Source of the DNA: Lachnospiraceae bacterium
GTDB taxonomy: Bacteria; Bacillota; Clostridia; Lachnospirales; Lachnospiraceae
Assembly: GCA_015057405.1 (NCBI GenBank)
Contig: SVEK01000003.1
Span: 50,791 to 114,790 of the forward strand
Direction: 5' to 3'
DNA: 64,000 nt
In this document: piece after piece, positions 53,073 to 61,841 of the stretch
How the letters are laid out: each line of letters begins with the position of its first letter
Numbering within the stretch: the stretch's first letter is position 1
The notes under the pieces: model-generated
Seen by the model: the letters and a program-made list of their open reading frames with translations, nothing else
Databases searched by the model: none
What the model was told of the DNA's origin: nothing
Program-made: the position numbers and the translations under genes

Positions 53073-53624
53073 TCAATCATCCATATTTTGTAAAATAGGC
53101 GCTGGGAAATAGTATTGTTCCTCCTCTGTTATTTCCTCTATGATATCTCCGTTAACGTATTTGTACCTTGCAACCTCCTCAACTTCTTTATCTCCACTAT
53201 AAAATACAGCATAGATAATTACATTTCCATCGTAATAATCAGGATTACCAACATCATGTAAGCTTTGTGTCCATGTATTATAATAATCAAGGATTACCAG
53301 TCTCTGTTCCTCGGTCATTTTTTGTTGCTCATTCACACTCAAACTTAGTTCCGCATGAGTCATATTGCTTGTATAAACATTATCAGTATACCTTTCTTCC
53401 CATATACCTGCATCTTTCATTTTCATCGCTTCATGATTATTCAAAATCTCTTCATATTCTTTTTGCAGATTGGCAAATTCTTCATTTTTCTTGTCAATCA
53501 TCTCATCTGAAAATTCTTCGCTATTAGTACTTTCGTTACTCTTCCCGCATCCTCCTACCATACATAAGGACAATATTACAACCATAAACATAATTATTTT
53601 TTTCATTATTTCATTTTCCTCCAA
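53073..53624 (-). CDS. Small lipoprotein, paralog of 63223-63768
   Basis: Lipobox LCMVGGC; shared C-terminal I(Y/F)AVFY...EITEEE pattern. Confidence 0.75.
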   Translation of the reverse strand: MEENEIMKKIIMFMVVILSLCMVGGCGKSNESTNSEEFSDEMIDKKNEEFANLQKEYEEILNNHEAMKMKDAGIWEERYTDNVYTSNMTHAELSLSVNEQQKMTEEQRLVILDYYNTWTQSLHDVGNPDYYDGNVIIYAVFYSGDKEVEEVARYKYVNGDIIEEITEEEQYYFPAPILQNMDD

Positions 53625-54168
53625 TCACGTAACGCTTTACAAAATCAAATATACTGTTCAACAACAAAATCATTAAACAGGTTATCGTTGTAATTAAAAA
53701 TGACCATGCCACATCACTTAAACCAATAACTACAATATCATCTAACCTCGTTATCACCGTTGCCATGACAGTTGCAAAGCTGAATCCGACTATAACAACC
53801 ATTAAATATCTCTTAATTATCTCAATACTTTGAAATGTATTGCTTATGCCACATAATTTAAGAGCATATAATAACTGATGACGTTCCCCACGCCAAATAG
53901 TAGTAACCACTATGGAACTTAGTATAAAACATATTGTAATCATTATATACATTCCGTTCATTATGTTATTTGCAGATAAAAACCGTTCAAAAAAAGTAAT
54001 TTCTTCACCTTGTGTTATAATTTCACTCTCCATACTATTTTCTACTATGTTCCTAATGTCTTCCATACGCATTGTAGAAATTAATATCATTATTACTAAT
54101 GACATTGCTGCAAAACTAATAAATAACAGTGTATTTCCTTTAGGCACTCTTTTATTTATTACTTTCAT
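53611..54168 (-). CDS. Short FtsX/MacB-type permease lacking the extracytoplasmic domain
   Basis: Aligns by eye to the N-terminal TM and C-terminal TM part of 60081-61112 without the intervening ~180 aa. Confidence 0.75.
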   Translation of the reverse strand: MKVINKRVPKGNTLLFISFAAMSLVIMILISTMRMEDIRNIVENSMESEIITQGEEITFFERFLSANNIMNGMYIMITICFILSSIVVTTIWRGERHQLLYALKLCGISNTFQSIEIIKRYLMVVIVGFSFATVMATVITRLDDIVVIGLSDVAWSFLITTITCLMILLLNSIFDFVKRYVIGGK

Positions 54169-54841
54169 CCACAACACCATCCTTTATATGAATTATCCTC
54201 TTACAGTTTTCAGCAACCTTCATATCATGTGTAACAACAATTATTGTTTTCCCACTTTCATTGAGTCCTTTTAATATGGACATAACATCTTTACTTGTTT
54301 GTTCATCCAAAGCCCCTGTAGGCTCATCTGCAAGAATAATATCCGGTTTCTTCACAATAGCCCGCGCTATTGCTACTCTCTGCTGCTGTCCTCCTGACAA
54401 TTCTGCAGGATAGGCTTTTGCCTTGTCCTCTATACCAAGTTCAGCTAATGCAGACATCACTAATTCTTTAATTCTATGTCCGGAATACCGTTGATACTTT
54501 AAAGGCAGCGCAACATTTTGAAATACATTAATATCATCTACAAGCGCAAAATACTGCACAACAAATCCAATCTTATCACGCCTAAATCTAGTTAAATTGC
54601 GCTGACTTGAAAAATCAATTTTTTTTCCACAATAGTAATATTCCCCTTTTTCAAAGGACATCATTCCACCTAATATGTTTAGCAGAGTTGATTTGCCGGA
54701 ACCACTCTTTCCCATAATTGCAACCATATCCCCCTGCTCTACCGACATGCTGGCACCCCTAAGAGCCCGTACAGTTCCTTCATTTTTTCCAAATGTTTTA
54801 CATATATCTTTCACTTCAATAATATTCATAATAAACACCAA
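54152..54841 (-). CDS. MacB/LolD-type ABC ATPase
   Basis: [49 protein letters not shown]. Confidence 0.94.
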   Translation of the reverse strand: MVFIMNIIEVKDICKTFGKNEGTVRALRGASMSVEQGDMVAIMGKSGSGKSTLLNILGGMMSFEKGEYYYCGKKIDFSSQRNLTRFRRDKIGFVVQYFALVDDINVFQNVALPLKYQRYSGHRIKELVMSALAELGIEDKAKAYPAELSGGQQQRVAIARAIVKKPDIILADEPTGALDEQTSKDVMSILKGLNESGKTIIVVTHDMKVAENCKRIIHIKDGVVDESNK

Positions 54842-54842
54842 T

Positions 54843-56255
54843 TTAATCCTTCTGTCTGATAAAATGTTCTATATTTGCGCCCTTTAACAGAATCAGAATT
54901 AGTAACGTTCCAAATATAAATACTAATCCTACACATGTATTAGCAAATGATACTATTACTTCCTTTCGACACAAACCAACGTTATTTTCAAAAAACACAT
55001 ATCTGGCCACCAATACAGATGGAATCAACACACATATAACTTCCATCAAATATGACGCTATTATCATCCACATGGAACATCCATTCATTAAATATATTGA
55101 ATATGTTCTTTTGTTCTGTCGAATTTTTTCATAAAGGGTTATGCCAAGGCAATACAAAGTAAAACATACGAGAATTATTGTAAAAATAAGCATAATTTTG
55201 ACGCTTTGAGTTGATTCCTTTCTTAACAAATCAACTCCCATTGAAACACCTTCAAGATGGACAGAAGGAATTCCATGCTTTTCACCAATTTCTCTAAGAG
55301 AATCAACCTGTTTGTTAAGAAATTCCTCCTTGACAATTATCGTTCCATTCTGAAGCGACACGAAATCAAGATTAGCATATTTTCTTATTGCTTTTTGATT
55401 ACTTTCCTCCGTGTTTCCCCGAATAATATCCTCATTAATCCTTATACCCAAAGGGAAGATAATGTGGGAATCTAATATGCAGCTTGAAAAATATGACACT
55501 CCACTATATCCAAGTTTTGGTGTAGATGCTCCTTTTTCAAGAATTCCAATAACCCGGCATCTGTAAACATTATCCCAATATAAAATATCAAGTTCACTTC
55601 CTATTTCCACCAACCCTTTATAATCGTTCCCTAAAATAATCGGAACTGAATCACCAGCGTCTTTTATCGTCATGTTATTTTCATTAAATCCCTCACCAAC
55701 TTCAACCGTGAGATTGCAGAGATTATATGCGTTAAGGTCAAACTGATCTGATTGGAGACAAACAGTACTACATATTTCAGCATTATTATCTTCTCCAAAC
55801 ATAGCTGTTATCGGTTCATCTCCCCATTCATCATCACAAAATCTCTTATATACATCCTTCCCAAGCAATAAATCCGCATCATCTCGCCTAATATAGACAG
55901 GTTGTTCAATAAGACTCGACATTATTTTACAATCAGGAATTGAATGTATGTCTTGATAATAATTGATAATATTTATACATCCTTCGTCTGACGCTAATGC
56001 CTCATTCATTACATCCATATCACCTGACATATAATAATCCAGATTACACCACAGTTCACTATCTGATAACATAGAATCCATCCTGGCGTATCTGTCACCT
56101 ATATCAAGATAATATGAACTCATTATTACTGTCATTATTAAACTCAAAGAAAACATAACCGCCAACAGTATATTGCGTGTAATTCCTTTTTTGAAGCTGC
56201 GAAAAAATTCTTCAAGCACAAATATTAAACCTTTCATTATTTTCCCTACTTTCAA
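54843..56255 (-). CDS. FtsX/MacB-type ABC permease
   Basis: N-terminal TM, extracytoplasmic domain, three C-terminal TMs; paralog of 61842 ORF. Confidence 0.82.
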   Translation of the reverse strand: MKVGKIMKGLIFVLEEFFRSFKKGITRNILLAVMFSLSLIMTVIMSSYYLDIGDRYARMDSMLSDSELWCNLDYYMSGDMDVMNEALASDEGCINIINYYQDIHSIPDCKIMSSLIEQPVYIRRDDADLLLGKDVYKRFCDDEWGDEPITAMFGEDNNAEICSTVCLQSDQFDLNAYNLCNLTVEVGEGFNENNMTIKDAGDSVPIILGNDYKGLVEIGSELDILYWDNVYRCRVIGILEKGASTPKLGYSGVSYFSSCILDSHIIFPLGIRINEDIIRGNTEESNQKAIRKYANLDFVSLQNGTIIVKEEFLNKQVDSLREIGEKHGIPSVHLEGVSMGVDLLRKESTQSVKIMLIFTIILVCFTLYCLGITLYEKIRQNKRTYSIYLMNGCSMWMIIASYLMEVICVLIPSVLVARYVFFENNVGLCRKEVIVSFANTCVGLVFIFGTLLILILLKGANIEHFIRQKD

Positions 56256-56286
56256 TATTCGTAATCTGAAATATTTGTACTATATA

Positions 56287-56673
56287 CTAGTTTTGGAACC
56301 AGCGATTTGTTCCCGAAGTATCATTAGGACTTGCTACATTATAACTGTGCCATGCAACTGTATTCCTGGATGCACCTGAATTAGATATTGCTTTTCCTAA
56401 TCCGGTCTTTACAACATAGTAACCATTCTCTATCATACTTGCACCGGCATTAACTGACGCCGGAACACCATTACTAGCAATACAACCAGATACAACAGTA
56501 TGACTATAACTGTAGGTAGCATCTCTTTTTATCTTTGAACCATCAACAGATAATACGCAATTACTATACCTAACTGTCTTTGCTTCTGCTGTTGTAATAA
56601 CTGTGCATATTGCCATTGCGCTCAATGTAGTTATTGCTATAGTCTTTTTAATATTGTTAATTACTTTTCTCAT
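56287..56673 (-). CDS. Small secreted protein (bacteriocin-like candidate)
   Basis: Signal peptide MRKVINNIKKTIAITTLSAMAICTVITTAEA; ~97-aa mature Ser/Gly/Asn-rich protein with two Cys; immediately upstream of the ABC module. Confidence 0.6.
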   Translation of the reverse strand: MRKVINNIKKTIAITTLSAMAICTVITTAEAKTVRYSNCVLSVDGSKIKRDATYSYSHTVVSGCIASNGVPASVNAGASMIENGYYVVKTGLGKAISNSGASRNTVAWHSYNVASPNDTSGTNRWFQN

Positions 56674-56803
56674 AATAATAATCTACCTTCCTTTTTACTT
56701 TCTATTACTTTACTAAAAATAATTTCAAGATATTATGTACTTAAAAAATACAATATCTTATATTCATCTTAACCTAAAAGCCATATATTCAACGTGATGT
56801 TTC

Positions 56804-56844
56804 GCGTTCTTTTCAGGTGCTTCAACACCGTATGAAAAGAACGC
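56804..56844. other. Nested strong hairpin
   Basis: GCGTTCTTTTCA-GGTG-cttcaa-CACC-gta-TGAAAAGAACGC, followed on the plus strand by TTTTT. Confidence 0.85.
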
Positions 56845-57080
56845 TTTTTAAATTCTGCTCTCTGCATATTTTTCATGGTTTCTATACATTCTCTCACCAC
56901 CTTCACATTATACAGTAGCAGTTTTTATAGACCCTCTCCAAAGTCTGTATCATTTCATACATTTTCTCTATTATTATAATAGTTCCCTTTTTTCAAAATA
57001 GATTAAAATGTAATCAAATGCCCTTTAACTGTAACGAACGACATCTTTTGTTCTTTATTAAGCCACCAATACACAGTAAT

Positions 57081-57671
57081 TCAACATCGAATATGACAAC
57101 GCTTATTCTTTTCACTTTTTGCTTCAAGTATCAATGAAATGCATTCTGTCAAATGTGCCAGCATTATACACTTTGATATTGTCGTACATTTTAACACCAA
57201 TAAAATTACTCCTATACAGAATTCTATTCCCCAAACTACTTTAACCTTTTTCCTATATATTACCTTTTCTATTTGGTCTAAGTCCTTGTTTTCACATCCC
57301 ATCGGTGCCAATAATAAAATAATCAAACCCGAAATAATACTTACTATTAAACAAACAACACTACTTAGTTTAACAAATTTTATTATCGCAAGATTTAATG
57401 ATAGAATTAAAACCGTACCAATAAAACACTTTATAGGTGTAGTTGCATGATATCCACCTGCATAGATTCTAAGAATTACAAAAGATAGTGTGAGAATAAT
57501 TCCTTCAATAACTTCCCCAAAAACTAATCCAACAAATAAGATGGTTATAATGTTTACCAAATACGTTAATAACTGATTCAATCCAAATACATATATTTCC
57601 TCATCATCTTCTTTAAACATATTTTTTTCTGAATAACTGTGCATTATTTTTTTTGCAAGCACGTGGAACAT
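57081..57671 (-). CDS. agrB: AgrB-family peptide protease/exporter
   Basis: AgrB pattern: LRIYAGGYHATTPIKCFIGT (conserved His and downstream Cys), multi-TM. Confidence 0.9.
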   Translation of the reverse strand: MFHVLAKKIMHSYSEKNMFKEDDEEIYVFGLNQLLTYLVNIITILFVGLVFGEVIEGIILTLSFVILRIYAGGYHATTPIKCFIGTVLILSLNLAIIKFVKLSSVVCLIVSIISGLIILLLAPMGCENKDLDQIEKVIYRKKVKVVWGIEFCIGVILLVLKCTTISKCIMLAHLTECISLILEAKSEKNKRCHIRC

Positions 57672-57814
57672 TAGTTTTTCCTCAATTTCTTTACTTTTTC
57701 AGGCAACTGTGGCTGATAAAAAAAGAAACCACACACTGAATTAGCACTTTGTTTAGAAGTTAAATACGCAACTCTAATCACCGTTTTACTAATCTTATCT
57801 GTACCTTTTCTCAT
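57671..57814 (-). CDS. agrD: AgrD-like cyclic autoinducer pre-peptide (47 aa, not in ORF track)
   Basis: MRKGTDKISKTVIRVAYLTSKQSANSVCGFFFYQPQLPEKVKKLRKN; RBS gaggagg; stop overlaps the agrB start (TAATG); Cys core followed by YQPxxPE. Confidence 0.88.
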   Translation of the reverse strand: MRKGTDKISKTVIRVAYLTSKQSANSVCGFFFYQPQLPEKVKKLRKN

Positions 57815-57967
57815 TTTTTAAGTCCTCCTCTTTGTTTTTATTTAAATTACATATATAATCTACCACAAAATAACTTCAATAACGAAGTCTTGCCCGAATT
57901 TATATATGTTTATGCCTAAATTTACAGTTTTCGCTCCTCAATTAATACATTTTAACCCCGAAACGTA

Positions 57968-59245
57968 TTACACACATAAGATTACTTTAACCTTAAAATC
58001 ATTTTCTTCATATTCAATATTCGCAATTCCGGAATATTTTTCAATTGTTTCCTTAACGCTTGTTAACCCTATTCCGTGTAACAGTTCATCATTCTTTTTT
58101 GTTCTCAATTTACCATTTACAACATTTACATCGCCATCGAAGCTGTTTGATATATCAATGATGATGCAGCCTTTTTCATATTCAATATCTAAGTTAATGT
58201 ATCTGTTTTTGCTACATTTTTCCGCTGCCTCTATTGCATTGTCCAGCAAATTTCCCATAACAACTATAATATCATCATCCTCTATTTCTACATCCTGGGG
58301 AATAGTAATGGAAGAAGTAACTTTTATTTCATACTTATTTGCTTGTGTTAATTTGTAATTAACTATACTGTCTATTGCCACATTTCCGGTTTTGCTGTAC
58401 ATTTTCGTATCTTCCATCTTTTCCGAAAGCAATGAAATATAGTCTATTGCTTTTTTATAGTTTTCTGTTGCCAAAAGCTCATTTATTACTGTTAACCGAT
58501 TCCTGATATCGTGTCTGAATTTTCTCGTTTCCTCATAATTATGCTGCAATAATACTGACTGCTCATGATAATACTCTCTTTCTGCCATAAGTATTCCAGC
58601 CTGAGTTTTCTCCTTGAAAAAGGCAGCTAAGGAGTCGTACAAATATATCATTACTAAGTTAATTACAACTGTTAATATCAACGACACAATAGCAATATTA
58701 TCTTCTATTTCACTTTGCTGAAATACTAATATCTCCATAACTATGGTTATTACAGGAACTACCAATATTGCCACGGCAAAAGCTTTGGGAATAGGAATAC
58801 TTTTATTTAAGTTTTTAAATCTGCTTAATAACACAGTAATAAACCATAATATCAGTTCTGATAATACGACTGCAAAAGACTGTCCGCTACTTGTTTTTTG
58901 GTTAATGTTGAAATTACTTATTCCTATCACCAAAGCAACAATAGCTTCCGAAACGAAACAACACATGTATATCAATATAGTGGTAATTATTTTTTTAGAA
59001 TATTTTGACTGATATCCAAGAGTTATTATAAATATTGATAATATGTATGACATTAGATTAACCAAAGGATAAGATGCATATATAGCAACTACACCTGAAA
59101 CTGCTAATTTTATACTATATGCAACTAATAAAAAGATTTTATCATAACTATACCCTACAAAAAAAATCGTCATGAATTTAAAAATAACGTAAAGGTCAAT
59201 AATGTATGTGCTGATTATCAGAATATTTTCTAATATGCTTTCCAT
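57968..59245 (-). CDS. AgrC-like GHKL sensor histidine kinase
   Basis: Polytopic N-terminus; KFRHDIRNRL; GNLLDNAIEAAEKC; GIGLTSVKE. Confidence 0.92.
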   Translation of the reverse strand: MESILENILIISTYIIDLYVIFKFMTIFFVGYSYDKIFLLVAYSIKLAVSGVVAIYASYPLVNLMSYILSIFIITLGYQSKYSKKIITTILIYMCCFVSEAIVALVIGISNFNINQKTSSGQSFAVVLSELILWFITVLLSRFKNLNKSIPIPKAFAVAILVVPVITIVMEILVFQQSEIEDNIAIVSLILTVVINLVMIYLYDSLAAFFKEKTQAGILMAEREYYHEQSVLLQHNYEETRKFRHDIRNRLTVINELLATENYKKAIDYISLLSEKMEDTKMYSKTGNVAIDSIVNYKLTQANKYEIKVTSSITIPQDVEIEDDDIIVVMGNLLDNAIEAAEKCSKNRYINLDIEYEKGCIIIDISNSFDGDVNVVNGKLRTKKNDELLHGIGLTSVKETIEKYSGIANIEYEENDFKVKVILCV

Positions 59246-59973
59246 TAATCTTTCTCCTTTAAAACTTCCATATGCATCTCACGTATTGCCTTTCTTCTTG
59301 ACTGACTGATTGGTAATACAACATCGTTAATCATTGTAATTTCTTCGTAGGCAATCTTTTTTATATAACTATAGTTCACAATAATTGACTTATGGATAAA
59401 CCAAAATCTTTTTCCCTTAACTTTTGAATATACATTATCCATAGAGTCATAAAATTGATTACTGCCATCCTTCGTTACCATTGTAACCTTTTTATTTTTA
59501 CATTCAAAATACATAATATCCGAAAGATAGGTTTTATAATATTCATATCCCTTTTTGTATGTAAATGTTTCCTTTTCTATTTTTGCCAATACCATGTATT
59601 TGTTCATTACTTTCTTTATTTTATCTTTGCACAATGGCTTCACAAGAAAATTAATAGGTCGGGAATCAAACAACTCCATAGCATATCCTTCTTTTGCTGA
59701 GATATATGCTATCTGAATTGTTTCATTTTTTATAAGTTCTCGTATGTACTTACCAACATCCACACCATTTTTCTTAGGCAGCTCAATATCCAAAAATATC
59801 AATTCATACACAGTTCTGCTAAGTTCATTACACAACGCTTCTCCGTCATTATAAATGCCTATTTCACACTCAAATTCCATTTCCTTCGAAAGTTCCAATA
59901 ACATACTTTCAACCTGTGTACATATAACATTCTCATCATCACATATTGCTATTTTAATATCCATATTTACCAC
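59245..59973 (-). CDS. AgrA-like LytTR response regulator
   Basis: IAICDDE receiver, IFLDIELPKKNG, C-terminal LytTR pattern (FWFIHKSIIVNYSYIKKI). Confidence 0.92.
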   Translation of the reverse strand: MVNMDIKIAICDDENVICTQVESMLLELSKEMEFECEIGIYNDGEALCNELSRTVYELIFLDIELPKKNGVDVGKYIRELIKNETIQIAYISAKEGYAMELFDSRPINFLVKPLCKDKIKKVMNKYMVLAKIEKETFTYKKGYEYYKTYLSDIMYFECKNKKVTMVTKDGSNQFYDSMDNVYSKVKGKRFWFIHKSIIVNYSYIKKIAYEEITMINDVVLPISQSRRKAIREMHMEVLKEKD

Positions 59974-60080
59974 CTGTATGATTTTCTTCTATTTTATCAC
60001 ATCCTTAACAGTAATAAAACATCTTCTTATTTTCTAGAAAAAAATAGCCGTCTTTTCCACTCCAATGCCTAACTTGTTCT

Positions 60081-61112
60081 TTATACCTTCTTAGGAAATA
60101 AAACAAAGTTTACCGTATACAACGTCCCAAGTATGACTAACCCCAATCCCGCTGACATTATAAATGCCAGTAAAATGTCAGTTAAAAATATTGTTATATC
60201 ACTAATGCATGCACCTATTATCAGGGCTATGATGACACTTGTCAGATAAGCACACAAAGTTACCGGGTAGTATTTTTTGAAGATTTCCAGTGCCATTAGT
60301 CCTTTGTTATAACCACACAGGTTAAGGGCCGCAAAAAACTTACCACGAAATTCCAGCCACATTTTTGTTACCAGTACCGTACACAGTGAAAAACATACTA
60401 CAATCATTACATATAACAGGTTCATTATGGCTCCGCCGGCAATAATGTCATTAAGAAATCCCTCACTACTGTAACCTGGAACAATAACTACACTGTCTGA
60501 TTTTCCCGAAAGTTCTCTTTCCAAATCCGTTCCAACAAGTATGATGTCTTTCTTTGATTTTGCATCAAGATAATACTGTCCCGCAATCCCGTTTATACCA
60601 AGTGCAGAATTAAAGTCAATTAATATCATATTGTTAACTCTGCTCTCTCTCTCCAGTCCCATTACGCCTATTACTTCAAACTTTGTGTCTCCATATGAAA
60701 AATAGGCTTTTTCATCTTCGTACTGAATCTTGTCCTGATGATCGGCTCCAATCACCGCTGTAGGGTTAGATGTAAGAGAGGTGTCCGCGGTAAAATAATC
60801 CCCCCATATCATAGGCGGAGTCTGCACTTCTCCGTTAATGTATACGCCCCTTATTACAAATTCCTCTTCTTCCATGGGAAGAAATATTCCATAATCTTCC
60901 CAGTCGGCTGACAGGTCAGGAATAACCATGTCCCACAAATCATCATCCCCTTCAAATACCGTGAAGGAGGTTTCGTTCCCTGTATACATGCCATTACGGC
61001 TCATTTCATTGTAGCGCTGGGTCCTTACCGAAGATGCAATTATTATAAAACATAGGGAAACTGCAACAAAACTGGCAAATAACATACCGTTTCCCTTTGA
61101 TATTTTTCTCAT
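60081..61112 (-). CDS. FtsX/MacB-type ABC permease (full-length paralog)
   Basis: TM + extracytoplasmic domain + 3 TM; start chosen at MRKISKG. Confidence 0.8.
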   Translation of the reverse strand: MRKISKGNGMLFASFVAVSLCFIIIASSVRTQRYNEMSRNGMYTGNETSFTVFEGDDDLWDMVIPDLSADWEDYGIFLPMEEEEFVIRGVYINGEVQTPPMIWGDYFTADTSLTSNPTAVIGADHQDKIQYEDEKAYFSYGDTKFEVIGVMGLERESRVNNMILIDFNSALGINGIAGQYYLDAKSKKDIILVGTDLERELSGKSDSVVIVPGYSSEGFLNDIIAGGAIMNLLYVMIVVCFSLCTVLVTKMWLEFRGKFFAALNLCGYNKGLMALEIFKKYYPVTLCAYLTSVIIALIIGACISDITIFLTDILLAFIMSAGLGLVILGTLYTVNFVLFPKKV

Positions 61113-61123
61113 TATATTGTCAA

Positions 61124-61822
61124 TCACCTGGAACCTCCATCTAATACACCATCGTCTGCAACTTTTCCATCCCTTAATCTGATTACCCTGTCGCATTTTG
61201 CGGCAACATTGGCATCGTGGGTAACAATAATTATCGTTTTTCCCTGATTATTAAGTTTTCTGAATATGTCCATAACAACTTCCCCGGTTGCCTCATCAAG
61301 AGCTCCGGTAGGTTCATCCGCAAGAATCAAATCAGGTTCCTTAACTATTGCCCTTGCTATTGCAACTCTCTGCTGCTGTCCGCCAGACAATTCGGTAGGA
61401 TATGCTTTTCTTTTTTCTGATAACTCCAGTTCCTCCAATGCTTTTAGCACTTTTTCCTTTCTCTCTTTTGACGAATAACCAAGATATTTAAGGGGAATCT
61501 CCACATTTTTATGTATGGTCATGTCATCAATCAGGGCAAAATACTGAACTACAAATCCTATTTCCTTTCGTCTGAAACGAGTAAGTTCCTTCTGTTTTGT
61601 GGTTACTACTTTTTTTCCTTTGTAATAATACTCTCCCGAATCCATGGTAATTAATCCGCCAAGTGTATTAAGAAGTGTAGACTTTCCACACCCGCTTTTT
61701 CCCATTATGGCAACCATTTCTCCTTTTTTAATGGATAAGCTGACACCCTGCAGTGCACTCACTGCCGCGCCACTCTTTCCATATGTTTTTTTTACGTCAA
61801 CAAGTTCTATTATATTATCCAT
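61124..61822 (-). CDS. MacB/LolD-type ABC ATPase
   Basis: [49 protein letters not shown]. Confidence 0.94.
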   Translation of the reverse strand: MDNIIELVDVKKTYGKSGAAVSALQGVSLSIKKGEMVAIMGKSGCGKSTLLNTLGGLITMDSGEYYYKGKKVVTTKQKELTRFRRKEIGFVVQYFALIDDMTIHKNVEIPLKYLGYSSKERKEKVLKALEELELSEKRKAYPTELSGGQQQRVAIARAIVKEPDLILADEPTGALDEATGEVVMDIFRKLNNQGKTIIIVTHDANVAAKCDRVIRLRDGKVADDGVLDGGSR

Positions 61823-61841
61823 AACCTTCTACCTCTTTTAC

